A stretch of 64,000 bases of DNA from Dethiosulfatibacter aminovorans DSM 17477 (GTDB lineage Bacteria; Bacillota; Clostridia; Tissierellales; Dethiosulfatibacteraceae), in contig NZ_FQZL01000006.1 of the NCBI RefSeq assembly GCF_900142005.1, forward strand, positions 124,001-188,000. The letters run 5' to 3'. Positions 1 to 7,675 of the stretch are shown here, piece by piece. A program made the position numbers and the translations under genes. Position 1 is the stretch's first letter. Each line of letters starts with the position of its first letter. The notes under the pieces were generated by a model, which saw nothing but the letters and a program-made list of their open reading frames with translations, had not been told where the DNA came from and did no database searches.

Positions 1-165
1 ACATTTTTTTTACCCAACATTTAAAAATAACAACACGGCGCTATCTGCACTCCAAGGTGTTAATCATATAGCAATAATCTTAATTTTTTGAATAATTAAC
101 TGTTCAGGTGGTATATAAATAAATAGTGTGTTATTATATATTTAAAAATTATGGATGGACATATC

Positions 166-591
166 ATGAAAAATATATTAAAAAACAATAAGGGTTTTAC
201 TATTTTGGAAATATTGTTCACAATAGCTATATTTTCAATAATCATTGTTCCTATGTTTAATCTTCTTATTGTATCTGCTAAAATCAATAAATCCACTGAA
301 ACTGAAATAAGCTCTTTGTCGGATGTGCAGAAAACTCTTGAAACCATTAAATCCTATTCCAAAACAGAATTCGAGAGTTTAGCCCTCGATGGAGTTAGTA
401 CTCAATTTCAGGGAGAAACAAATTTGTATTATAAAATCAATCCTGTCAACGAATATCAGCTGTCCCAATTTTCTACAGACGATACTTTGTACTTTATTGA
501 AATAACCATGAAAAATGACAATGGAGACATACTGCAGTATACAGAAGGAACTAAATTATTGGCAGTCAATCTATCAGGAGGCGGAGAATAA
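166..591 (+). CDS. type IV prepilin-like protein (GspI/minor pilin type)
   Basis: A 141-residue protein with a class III prepilin signal: a short basic leader, the motif KG|FTILE at residues 9-15 (Glu at +5 after the expected cleavage) and a hydrophobic stretch to about residue 35. The rest is a small polar domain. I start it at the ATG at 166, preceded by GGATGGA, rather than the in-frame ATG at 151, which has no ribosome site. Known for the family: such pilins are cut by prepilin peptidase and assembled in the membrane into a pilus or pseudopilus. The stop overlaps the next start by one base, so the two are co-translated. Four prepilin-like genes in a row suggest a minor-pilin set; the assembly ATPase and platform are not in the window. 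Exact subtype is uncertain. Confidence 0.85.
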   Translation: MKNILKNNKGFTILEILFTIAIFSIIIVPMFNLLIVSAKINKSTETEISSLSDVQKTLETIKSYSKTEFESLALDGVSTQFQGETNLYYKINPVNEYQLSQFSTDDTLYFIEITMKNDNGDILQYTEGTKLLAVNLSGGGE

Positions 592-2273
592 TGTTCAAAA
601 AAATCAACAATAGAGGCTCCTCATTAATATTACTTATTTTCGTAGTTTCTATTCTATCGTTACTTGGTGTTACTCTTATGGCTACATCAATGACAAACCT
701 TAAAATCAGCAAGAAAAATACTATTGCCAGCAATAATTTTTATTCAAGTGAATCCGGTCTTGATGAAATATATGCTCTTTCAATGAAAATTTATGATACT
801 GCCTACCATGATTCACATGATTTCATAATGATATTGGATGCTGCATTGAACAATTATTCAAAAGATGGTGAATTCACTTCGCTTTGTCATCCCGATGGCA
901 GTCAAGTTACGGAAACCGAGTTTATTACTATATTGAACAAGCCATTTTATGACGATGCACTGGATGATGAGTTCAAGAAATATTTTGAATCGAAATATTT
1001 ACTTGATTATCGTGAATACCTTATGGCTAACAATTTGGATTATGATGACTCAAAGCTTCTGTATTCATCGAACAGTATAAAACCTACTATTGCTCTAGCC
1101 AGTGTTCCGGGATTTTCATCAAACGAATTGACTCTTCAGGTTAAATCATCCTATATGAGTGAAGGTATTTCCAGGAGCACCTACATGGATTTGGTCATAG
1201 CAACTCCTGATATATCTACCGTAATAACGGAAGAAAGCATATATACTGAAATTGATCCCTATAATCCCTTGCTGGAGCGTCCTCTTGTTGTTCAAGGAGA
1301 TTTATATTTAGATGGTGATATAGAAGTTTATGGTGATATTATCATTTTTGGCGATTTGATAGCTGAGGATGATTTCAATATGAACATGAATGGATATAAT
1401 CTTGCTGTATATGGAAGCTACGACACAAATTCTAAAGAAGTTTCAATATCAGATGTCAATGAACTGTACCTTGAAGATTCTTCTGCCGCAAGTAATATTG
1501 ATTCCATCTCTTGGAGTAAAGATAAGGAATCAGATGAATTCAGGGTCGCCACACTTGGTCTCGGGGTATATGAAGCAGGAGGCTCTTTCATAAGCCAAAT
1601 GGAGGCAGCTTTGGAGAATATTGGAGAGGATGCCAAAAATGTCAATAAATCAACTTACGACACGATGAGTGTAGCAACAGTAATTGCTGAAGATATTCAA
1701 CCAATCCAGCTTCTTTATGATCTTTCAGGTATGAATAACACAAATGATCCTTTTCAATATAGCGATATCTTCTACTCATCAAATACATCAAATGAAAATG
1801 AAAAATCATTGGATATATATGGATATCCATATCAAGGTACAAAAAAAAATCAGGATTATTACGTGTCTGAACAAGGTACCACTATTGTCGTTGACGGCGA
1901 CGTACCTTCAAGTGTTAAAATAAATTATGAATCCGTTCAGGCAGGAGTAGGATGCATCAAGGGTGTATTTCTGGCAACCGGAGAAATAAATGTTACAGGA
2001 AGTACTTCAATAGAGGGTTCTCTGCTTGCCTTTGATGATATTCATCTTGATGCAGAGAATGAATCTATTACTTTGACAAATACTCCAATGACCAATTTGA
2101 CGCAGTCAGTATACAGTTCGGATGATAAGGCTGCTGTAGACCTTGAAAATGCCTTTAAACCAGCATTGAAATATATTGACGAACTTCCTACTGAGAAGGT
2201 TATTGATGAAATAGTTCTCCCTGAAGATCAAAATCTGATTCATCGTGAAAACTGGAGTGTTACATATGACTAA
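591..2273 (+). CDS. large PilX/GspK-like minor pilin with beta-solenoid-like body
   Basis: A 560-residue protein with an N-terminal basic leader, NRG|SSLILL and a hydrophobic helix to about residue 33, followed by an alpha-helical stalk with the SGLDE pattern typical of PilX N-terminal domains. Unlike its three neighbours it has no Glu at +5, a trait known from the tip pseudopilin GspK. Around residues 233-280 short strands repeat the pattern GD-hydrophobic (GDLYLDGDIEVYGDIIIFGD), and around 430-490 there is another strand-rich GDV/GCIKG/GSLLAF region, both reminiscent of bactofilin-like or beta-helical folds. It overlaps the next gene by 8 bases. Inferred role: tip or surface-exposed component of the pilus made by this gene set. 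The body has no function I recognise. Confidence 0.75.
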   Translation: MFKKINNRGSSLILLIFVVSILSLLGVTLMATSMTNLKISKKNTIASNNFYSSESGLDEIYALSMKIYDTAYHDSHDFIMILDAALNNYSKDGEFTSLCHPDGSQVTETEFITILNKPFYDDALDDEFKKYFESKYLLDYREYLMANNLDYDDSKLLYSSNSIKPTIALASVPGFSSNELTLQVKSSYMSEGISRSTYMDLVIATPDISTVITEESIYTEIDPYNPLLERPLVVQGDLYLDGDIEVYGDIIIFGDLIAEDDFNMNMNGYNLAVYGSYDTNSKEVSISDVNELYLEDSSAASNIDSISWSKDKESDEFRVATLGLGVYEAGGSFISQMEAALENIGEDAKNVNKSTYDTMSVATVIAEDIQPIQLLYDLSGMNNTNDPFQYSDIFYSSNTSNENEKSLDIYGYPYQGTKKNQDYYVSEQGTTIVVDGDVPSSVKINYESVQAGVGCIKGVFLATGEINVTGSTSIEGSLLAFDDIHLDAENESITLTNTPMTNLTQSVYSSDDKAAVDLENAFKPALKYIDELPTEKVIDEIVLPEDQNLIHRENWSVTYD

Positions 2274-2742
2274 AATTGACAATAAGGGACTGACGCTTGT
2301 AGAAATGATAATAGCTCTGGGAATGACTTCGTTTGTCATGGTTCTTGTTTTTTCTATCCTGTTGGGAAATATTCGCAACAATAACAGAATAGATAATTCC
2401 AATGAACTTCAGTATCAAGCTCAGGTGATCAGCAATTTTCTGAATACAGAGATATCACAGGCTTACGGATTTGATTATGATGACCAGGAAATCATACTTA
2501 AAGATAATGACGATGATCCCGGTACAACCAGTCCTAAAATTAAATTCACGCTGGAGGCCAATAATACTCTTTATGTCGAAAAAACTGTAATAGGTACCGG
2601 GAAAGTCCCTCTTGCGGAAGATGTGGTATCGTTCAATCTTACAAGCCCTGATAATAACAATATACGTTATGAGGTGGTTCTGGAAAGAGGCGATTCATCA
2701 TACAATTTAATTAATGTTGTGTATATGAGAAATATGAACTGA
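2266..2742 (+). CDS. type IV prepilin-like protein (GspJ type)
   Basis: A 158-residue protein with the prepilin motif NKG|LTLVEM (Glu +5) at residues 7-14, a hydrophobic helix to about residue 32, then the QYQAQVISNFLNTEISQA helix pattern common in GspJ/PilW-like minor pilins. The start is set at ATG 2266, eight bases after a GGAG at 2254-2257; an in-frame GTG at 2245 would give a longer leader without a ribosome site. It overlaps the end of the preceding gene by 8 bases. Inferred to be one of the initiating or tip minor pilins of the same machine as its neighbours. Confidence 0.82.
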   Translation: MTKIDNKGLTLVEMIIALGMTSFVMVLVFSILLGNIRNNNRIDNSNELQYQAQVISNFLNTEISQAYGFDYDDQEIILKDNDDDPGTTSPKIKFTLEANNTLYVEKTVIGTGKVPLAEDVVSFNLTSPDNNNIRYEVVLERGDSSYNLINVVYMRNMN

Positions 2743-2839
2743 ATTGCTGCTTTACTTTCAAAGGAAGTTCAAATAGACCTTGAATATTGAATCATTTCAG
2801 TGCTTTTTTTGAAAAATTTTATCAAGTGATTTTATTGTA

Positions 2840-2868
2840 TTGATTTAACTTATTCTTTAGTATATAAT
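2840..2868 (+). promoter_or_regulatory. sigma-A-type promoter before pilin-efp segment
   Basis: TTGATT (2840-2845), a 17-base spacer and TATAAT (2863-2868) lie in the 200-base gap after the third prepilin gene. Transcription from it would give a leader of about 70 bases for the prepilin gene at 2946 and probably run into efp, which starts 18 bases after that gene. Seen in sequence; activity is inferred. Confidence 0.65.
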
Positions 2869-2945
2869 TGATATGCTTGTGCATATATTCAAATGCTTTT
2901 TACTTAAATTTACAACAATAATTCTTATTAGGATTGGTATCGACT

Positions 2946-3371
2946 ATGGATAGTAAAGGGTACACTTTGATCGAATTAATATGTATTTTTGCTTTAATTT
3001 CTATATTATTACTAATTACAGTCCCAAATATTGACATTGATTTATTTTATTTGGATAAAATAGCAAAAGAGATGACTTATGACATTAGAATGGTCAAATC
3101 TGAAGACATGCTTGAACCAATCAAGTCATTCAATATTGTATTGTCAGACAATGGATATAGTATAAAATATTCAAATGGAATGCCAAAGTATTATAAAACC
3201 GTTAATTTAAAAGATGGATATCAAATAGCATTTGACAACAACAGCATTATGTTCAATGCTAACGGGACACCGAAGCATGCACAGACCATCACCATACTTC
3301 ATACATCAACCGGTAACAAGAGGGAAATAACAATAGTACCCTACACCGGTAGAATATTATTATTAGAATAA
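2946..3371 (+). CDS. type IV prepilin-like protein (GspH/ComGD type)
   Basis: A 141-residue protein with the prepilin motif SKG|YTLIEL (Glu +5) at residues 3-11, a hydrophobic segment to about residue 26 and a small beta-rich C-terminal domain (SFNIVLSDNGYSIKYSNG), as in GspH/FimT-type pilins. I prefer ATG 2946 over the in-frame TTG 2934, because an AGG stands before the former, though spacing is long. The gene has its own promoter at 2840-2868 and stands 18 bases before efp, so a prepilin gene and a translation factor may share one transcript. Its partners are probably the three upstream prepilin genes. Confidence 0.8.
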   Translation: MDSKGYTLIELICIFALISILLLITVPNIDIDLFYLDKIAKEMTYDIRMVKSEDMLEPIKSFNIVLSDNGYSIKYSNGMPKYYKTVNLKDGYQIAFDNNSIMFNANGTPKHAQTITILHTSTGNKREITIVPYTGRILLLE

Positions 3372-3389
3372 ACATTAACAGGAGGAAAT

Positions 3390-3947
3390 ATGATATCAGC
3401 AGGTGATATTAAAAAAGGAATCACTATACAATGGAATAACGGAGTTTGGCAGATAATAGACTTCCAGCACGTTAAACCGGGAAAGGGAGCTGCATTTGTC
3501 AGAACGAAGCTTAAGAACGTAATGACTGGAGCTATCAGGGACGAGGCTTTCAACCCGACTGAGAAATTCCCCAAGGCCCACATAGAAACAAAGGAAATGG
3601 AGTATCTCTATTCAGACGGAGAGCTTTACCACTTCATGGATTCTGAAACTTACGAGCAGATCGCACTCAACCATGACCAGGTGGAAGAGGCTATCAAGTT
3701 CCTTAAGGAAAATGACATTGCGATAATGAGATTTTTCCAGGGCAAGCCTTTCGAGGTACAGGCACCAAACTTTGTAGAGCTTGAGGTTGTACATACTGAG
3801 CCTGGATTCAAGGGAGACACTTCCCAGGGAGCACAGAAACCTGCAGAGGTTGAAACTGGAGCTACTGTCCAGGTGCCGCTGTTTGTTGAAATTGGCGATA
3901 AAATAAAAATCGATACCAGAACAGGTGAATACCTGTCAAGAGTATAG
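3390..3947 (+). CDS. efp: translation elongation factor P
   Basis: A 185-residue protein, the usual length for EF-P, with the N-terminal KOW-like domain, two OB domains and the C-terminal signature [17 protein letters not shown]. The loop that contacts the P-site tRNA reads KPGKG near residue 30, with the lysine that is post-translationally modified in many bacteria. EF-P relieves ribosome stalling at consecutive prolines. An AGGAGG ribosome site precedes the ATG. In many Clostridia efp is followed by a CD1247-like gene, asp23 and nusB, exactly as here; upstream, a prepilin gene takes the place often held by a proline peptidase. Confidence 0.97.
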   Translation: MISAGDIKKGITIQWNNGVWQIIDFQHVKPGKGAAFVRTKLKNVMTGAIRDEAFNPTEKFPKAHIETKEMEYLYSDGELYHFMDSETYEQIALNHDQVEEAIKFLKENDIAIMRFFQGKPFEVQAPNFVELEVVHTEPGFKGDTSQGAQKPAEVETGATVQVPLFVEIGDKIKIDTRTGEYLSRV

Positions 3948-3956
3948 GAGGGTAAT

Positions 3957-4238
3957 ATGGATTACTTGTACGAAAAGGTTGCATACCTTAACGGTCTTAT
4001 TGACGGAATGGAAATGGAAGAGACTACAAAGGAAGGAAAGGCAATTTCTGTAATAGCTGAAATTCTTGAAGACATTATCGAAACTCTTGACGATATGGAT
4101 GAAGAGAAAGCTGAAATGGAAGAGTATGTTGAGCTTATGGATGATGATCTTACAATCCTTGAAGAAGAAGTATTCGGAGAGTTTGACATCGAAGAGCTTG
4201 ACGAGGACATTGAAGAAGTGGAATTTGACGAAGAATAA
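3957..4238 (+). CDS. short CD1247-type acidic protein
   Basis: A 93-residue, very acidic protein. The N-terminal part (LYEKVAYLNGLIDGME, then a helix ending LTILEEEVFG) matches the N-terminal domain of the CD1247 family, found next to efp in Clostridia. Family members I know usually continue into a cysteine-containing zinc-ribbon-like C-terminal part; this one instead ends in a run of Asp and Glu with no cysteine. A ribosome site AGGAGG lies 4 bases before the ATG and efp ends 9 bases upstream, so it is translated from the efp transcript. Function unknown. An intrinsic terminator follows at 4242-4263. Confidence 0.75.
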   Translation: MDYLYEKVAYLNGLIDGMEMEETTKEGKAISVIAEILEDIIETLDDMDEEKAEMEEYVELMDDDLTILEEEVFGEFDIEELDEDIEEVEFDEE

Positions 4239-4241
4239 AAC

Positions 4242-4263
4242 GGGAGATTATTCTCCCTTTTTT
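4242..4263 (+). terminator. intrinsic terminator after CD1247-like gene
   Basis: Inverted repeat GGGAGA / TCTCCC (4242-4247 and 4252-4257) with a TTAT loop, followed by six T. It starts three bases after the stop codon. The next gene starts at 4293, leaving no room for a separate full promoter, so partial read-through is likely. Confidence 0.8.
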
Positions 4264-4292
4264 CTTTTCAAATAGCGGAAGGAGGTATTATT

Positions 4293-4691
4293 ATGAGTGA
4301 AAAACATGAAATGCTGAACGACGGACAGGTGAAAATATCGGATGAGGTTATAAGCATAATTGCAAGCATAGCAGCTTCCGAAATAGAAGGAGTCAATTCT
4401 GCCGCAAGCGGTTTTGTTGACGGACTTTCCAGTCTTTTTACCAAGAAAAGCTACACTAAGGGCATTAAGGTTGAACTTAAGGATAATGATGCCGTTATTG
4501 ACATGACAATTACCATAGATTATGGTTTCAAGATACATGATGTTGCCGAACAGGTACAGTCCAAGGTTAAGAGGGAAGTGGAAAACATGACCGGTCTTAA
4601 CGTAACAAAGGTTAATGTTATAGTACAAAATGTTGTGATTCCCAAGGAAGAACCAGTGGAAGAGGAAACTGAAGAGGTTAAAGAAGATTAA
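4293..4691 (+). CDS. Asp23/Gls24 family envelope stress protein
   Basis: A 132-residue protein with the Asp23 (DUF322) fold signature: KISDEVISIIASIAASEIEGV at the N-terminus, then VKVELKDNDAVIDMTITIDYG-like strands and VQSKVKREVENMTGLNVTKVNV. The tail is acidic. In Firmicutes these proteins lie close to the membrane and respond to alkaline or cell-envelope stress; the Clostridial copy before nusB is standard. It overlaps nusB by one base (TAATG), which indicates coupled translation. The subfamily (YloU, YqhY or Asp23) is not decided by sequence reading alone; the place before nusB fits YqhY, which is linked to acetyl-CoA carboxylase control in Bacillus. Confidence 0.88.
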   Translation: MSEKHEMLNDGQVKISDEVISIIASIAASEIEGVNSAASGFVDGLSSLFTKKSYTKGIKVELKDNDAVIDMTITIDYGFKIHDVAEQVQSKVKREVENMTGLNVTKVNVIVQNVVIPKEEPVEEETEEVKED

Positions 4692-5098
4692 TGAGTAGAA
4701 AAGAAACCAGAGAAGAACTTATGAAACTGTTTTATCAGCTGGATATGACTGATAAGATTGAAGGATTCAATGCTGAAGAATACGTGAAATCCCTTGAGAT
4801 GAAGGTTGATGACAAGTACTTCATCGAAACGGCAGACAATTTCGTCAACAATCTGACTGAAATTGACGAATCCATAGAAAAGTATTCCAACGGATGGAAG
4901 CTTAACAGGATAGCGAAGGTTGACCTTGCAATCCTCAGGCTTGCAGTCTGTGAAATGGAATACGACGAAAGCATCCCTGTAAGCGTATCAATAAACGAGG
5001 CTGTGGAAATAAGCAAGAAGTATTCAAACTCGGACGCCCACAAGTTCATTAACGGGATACTTGGAAATTTAAGCAGAAGCAAGGATCAGGACAGCTAG
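4691..5098 (+). CDS. nusB: transcription antitermination factor NusB
   Basis: A 135-residue, all-helical protein of usual NusB length, starting RKETREELMKLFYQLD and ending in the signature SVSINEAVEISKKYS...FINGILG. NusB binds boxA RNA with S10 (NusE) and supports antitermination of rRNA operons. It overlaps the Asp23-family gene by one base. The last codons and stop form the left arm of a terminator hairpin. Confidence 0.95.
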   Translation: MSRKETREELMKLFYQLDMTDKIEGFNAEEYVKSLEMKVDDKYFIETADNFVNNLTEIDESIEKYSNGWKLNRIAKVDLAILRLAVCEMEYDESIPVSVSINEAVEISKKYSNSDAHKFINGILGNLSRSKDQDS

Positions 5099-5115
5099 CT
5101 TTAGCTGTCTTTTTT
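5090..5115 (+). terminator. terminator overlapping the nusB stop codon
   Basis: An 8-base perfect stem GACAGCTA / TAGCTGTC (5090-5097 and 5102-5109) with loop GCTT and six T after it. The left arm includes the nusB stop region, so translating ribosomes would mask the hairpin. xseA follows 23 bases later. Confidence 0.75.
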
Positions 5116-5137
5116 GCAGCCGGGACGGAGTGATATT

Positions 5138-6337
5138 ATGAAGCTGAAGCCACTTAAGGTGTCTGAACTCAATGCCTATATAAGGAAGATTCTATACAGC
5201 AATCCCATTTTAAGCAACGTTATAGTCACCGGTGATGTAAGAGACTACCGGGAGTCCAAAAACGGCTTTAAATTCTTTTCTCTTGCCGATGAGGACAGTA
5301 TTATCAACTGCGTATCCTTCCATAAGTCCCTTGCTCTAAAAGAAGGGACAAGGATAGTGCTGAAGGGCAAGGTGGAAGCCTATGACAAGCGAAGCACCTA
5401 CCAGATAATAGTCAGCGAGGTTGTGGAAGAGGCTAAAAGTGAAGAGAGCCTGTTTCTTTCGGAGCTTAAGAAGAAGCTTGAAAAAATGGGATACTTCGAT
5501 ATGGAGCACAAGAAGACTATTCCTGAATGTCCGAAGAGGATAGGTGTAATCACATCTCTCGAAGGGGCCGCGGTGGAAGACATAAAACGAGTCTTCAGGG
5601 AATGCAGTGTAGGCTTGGATGTTTTCTTTTACAATTCATTCGTACAGGGGCGGTCGGCAGTGTTCAATATCGTGTCAGGAATCAAGCATTTCAACTCCAG
5701 GAAGAAATGCGACGTTATTATCATAGCAAGGGGAGGAGGATCCAAGGTGGATCTTGATACCTTCAATGATGAAATAATCGGAGCCAGCATATATAAATCC
5801 GAGACTCCCATCGTGACAGGCATAGGGCATGGAAGCGACATGACCATAGCTGACCTTATAGCAGACAAGGAGACACAGACTCCTACTGCGGCAGCCGAAT
5901 ATGTAATGAGAAAATACAAGCTCATGGTTCATAATCTGCCATACATGTTGGAAAACCTGAACTCCAGAGCTTGCGACTATATTGATAGAAGGAAATATTA
6001 TGTAAACTCACTTGGACAAAGGCTTGATTTCATAGACGGCAGAAGAATTTTCGACAGGAAATATGATATAATTAAGATGAAGAAAGGTGATATATCTAGA
6101 TGTTTCACTAAATATATCAGCGATAAAAACAGTATTCTTAATGAAATGCATATTAAACTTAGAGAAAACAACATGGCTGAAATTTTCAACAAGGGCTTTG
6201 TTCTTTTAAAGGACAGTGACAACAAGATTGTCAGAAATATCTCAGATATTAAAAAGGATGACATTGTGGTCATTGAAAATTTAAATGAGTTTGCTAAAGC
6301 CAAAATTCTTGATTCGGGAGTAAAAGACAATGAATAA
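5138..6337 (+). CDS. xseA: exodeoxyribonuclease VII large subunit
   Basis: A 399-residue protein with an N-terminal OB fold (about residues 5-100), the central catalytic region with IIARGGGSKVDLDTFNDE and TGIGHGSDMTIADLIAD, and a coiled-coil-like C-terminal part that binds XseB. Exonuclease VII degrades single-stranded DNA from both ends. I place the start at ATG 5138, eight bases after GGAG; an in-frame TTG at 5114 lies inside the upstream terminator T-run. It overlaps xseB by 8 bases. Confidence 0.95.
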   Translation: MKLKPLKVSELNAYIRKILYSNPILSNVIVTGDVRDYRESKNGFKFFSLADEDSIINCVSFHKSLALKEGTRIVLKGKVEAYDKRSTYQIIVSEVVEEAKSEESLFLSELKKKLEKMGYFDMEHKKTIPECPKRIGVITSLEGAAVEDIKRVFRECSVGLDVFFYNSFVQGRSAVFNIVSGIKHFNSRKKCDVIIIARGGGSKVDLDTFNDEIIGASIYKSETPIVTGIGHGSDMTIADLIADKETQTPTAAAEYVMRKYKLMVHNLPYMLENLNSRACDYIDRRKYYVNSLGQRLDFIDGRRIFDRKYDIIKMKKGDISRCFTKYISDKNSILNEMHIKLRENNMAEIFNKGFVLLKDSDNKIVRNISDIKKDDIVVIENLNEFAKAKILDSGVKDNE

Positions 6338-6521
6338 AATGACTTTTGAAGAAGCTGTGAAAAAACTTGATGAAATGGTACAGTCCTTCAACAATACGGA
6401 CCTGACCCTTGATGATGCTGTAAAGAACTACGAGGAAGGGATGAAGCTGTACAAGTACTGCAAGGATCTTGTAGAGAAGGCTGAAAACAAATTTGAAACA
6501 ATAGGCGAGGAATTGAAATAA
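6330..6521 (+). CDS. xseB: exodeoxyribonuclease VII small subunit
   Basis: A 63-residue helical protein starting MTFEEAVKKLDEMVQ and ending EAENKFETIGEEL-like, the standard XseB pattern and length. It coats the XseA stalk in the exonuclease VII complex. Start ATG 6330 with GGGAG ten bases upstream inside xseA. In many relatives ispA and dxs follow; here the next element is the OLE RNA, whose promoter -35 overlaps the last xseB codons. Confidence 0.93.
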   Translation: MNKMTFEEAVKKLDEMVQSFNNTDLTLDDAVKNYEEGMKLYKYCKDLVEKAENKFETIGEELK

Positions 6522-6541
6522 ATATCTCCCTGTGATATAAT
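6513..6541 (+). promoter_or_regulatory. extended -10 promoter for the OLE RNA
   Basis: TTGAAA (6513-6518), exactly 17 bases, then TGA-TATAAT (TG at 6533-6534, TATAAT at 6536-6541). The -35 lies in the last two codons and stop of xseB. Transcription would begin near 6548, just upstream of the structured RNA. It is one of the closest matches to the sigma-A consensus in the window, which suggests the RNA is made independently and strongly. Confidence 0.75.
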
Positions 6542-6547
6542 TTTGAA

Positions 6548-7092
6548 GAATGGCTCAGTATTCTAGTCAGTATATCTATTCTTGAGGGCGGGCCTAAAAA
6601 TCCGTCAAAGGGCAAATCGATGAAGTTTCTGGTTTTGGCTTTCGACGCCCAGTCGAGGGTCTTTTCTGGGAGTAAGGTAGATGGGGCGATCCACAACGGC
6701 ATGTGGGCGTGGACCCCACTATCGTGGAGACCTAGCAATAGGAAAACCTGTCCGGCAGCAATCCTGCCGGCAGTGTAGCCTGCCTTGAGTGGTAAAATGG
6801 GATGCAGATTAAAGTTCAAAGATGCAGGAGCTCATGCATTGACGAACCATGCTGCTGAAATTTTTACTGCAAAAGAGGCTAGAGGATAGAGAAGCTGTGG
6901 AGGAAAACTCCTAGACTGATTCGCAAGAAGGTATGAAAAGGATTGTAGTGCGGACTAAGTGGTAATTCAGTACTGTAACAGGCAACTTTGCAGAAGTGTC
7001 ATTAAAGGGGAACCGCCTTTTGGCGACAAAGGGTTGATCCTTGGGAAATCCAACTGAACCTAAGCCGTAAAATTTACTATTCGTACCGCCAT
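6548..7092 (+). ncRNA. ole: OLE RNA (ornate, large, extremophilic RNA)
   Basis: About 545 bases without a convincing gene, clearly richer in GC than its surroundings and full of hairpins: CCGGCAG/CTGCCGG (6752-6758 with 6764-6770), GTGGG/CCCAC (6703-6707 with 6715-6719), CGCC-TTTT-GGCG (7014-7025), a GCAA tetraloop hairpin (6920-6929), and a possible closing pair of GGCGG near 6590 with CCGCC at 7086-7090. It lies between xseB and a small multi-pass membrane protein that precedes tlyA, argR and recN. This is the known locus of OLE RNA, a roughly 600-base RNA of extremophilic and anaerobic Firmicutes that works with the membrane protein OapA and is linked to tolerance of cold, alcohols and magnesium. 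The call rests on synteny and structure; I could not run the family covariance model. Both ends are estimates: the 5' end from the promoter, the 3' end from the last structured bases before the oapA ribosome site. No terminator separates it from oapA. Confidence 0.87.
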
Positions 7093-7116
7093 TTTAATTT
7101 TAATTTGAGGAAATCA

Positions 7117-7668
7117 ATGGGCAATAACAAGGAAACAAAAAATCACTGGATTCTGATAGTAACGGTGTCGACTATAATTCTGGCATCATTTTTTAGTTTC
7201 ACTTCAGAATCCATATTGAAAAATCTCAATATATATTTTGCATTCCTGACACTTATAGCAATAATAGGTATAGGTGTTATTTTTGATATTATCGGAGTGG
7301 CTTCAGCCGTATCCGACGAAAAAGCCTTTCATGCCATGGCAGCCAAAAAGGTGGAAATAGCAAGATACTGCCTTTTCATAACAAAAAACGCTTCCAAGGT
7401 GTCCAGCTTTTGCAGCGACGTCATAGGAGATATAGCAGGCATAGTCAGCGGAGCTGCAGGCACCATAATAGTGCTGAGCCTTATAGAAAGGCACGGCTTC
7501 GTAAGCGGTTCTCTCATGAGCGTGTTCATGAGCAGCGTCATAGCAGGACTTACAGTAGGAGGCAAGGCCCTTGGCAAGGATCTGGCGATAAACAAGTCAA
7601 AGACCATTGTCATGACTGCGGCAAGATTTCTCCGCCAGATCCATAAAATCATAAAATTTAGAGTATAG
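7117..7668 (+). CDS. oapA: OLE-associated membrane protein OapA
   Basis: A 183-residue hydrophobic protein with about four membrane segments (near residues 11-28, 40-63, 105-125 and 133-150) and a basic C-terminus. Between segments 2 and 3 lie FDIIGVASAVSDEKAFHAM and, at Asp101/Asp105, DVIGD, an Asp-x3-Asp pattern. These features, the size and the place directly after the OLE RNA and before tlyA fit OapA, which binds OLE RNA and brings it to the membrane; the family is related to the transmembrane part of CorC/CNNM-type proteins. ATG 7117 is preferred because GAGG lies six bases upstream; an in-frame TTG at 7105 has none. It is 7 bases from tlyA and likely co-transcribed with it. Confidence 0.86.
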   Translation: MGNNKETKNHWILIVTVSTIILASFFSFTSESILKNLNIYFAFLTLIAIIGIGVIFDIIGVASAVSDEKAFHAMAAKKVEIARYCLFITKNASKVSSFCSDVIGDIAGIVSGAAGTIIVLSLIERHGFVSGSLMSVFMSSVIAGLTVGGKALGKDLAINKSKTIVMTAARFLRQIHKIIKFRV

Positions 7669-7675
7669 GTGAAAA

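Noticed and set aside
2-91. A 29-codon open frame ending at a TGA at 89-91, possibly the 3' end of an upstream gene
   Set aside because: Too short and featureless to tell from chance; the window begins inside it.
6388-6819. A 143-codon open frame on the minus strand over the OLE region
   Set aside because: It runs antisense through xseB and the structured RNA, has no ribosome site or recognisable motif, and the region is better explained as OLE RNA.
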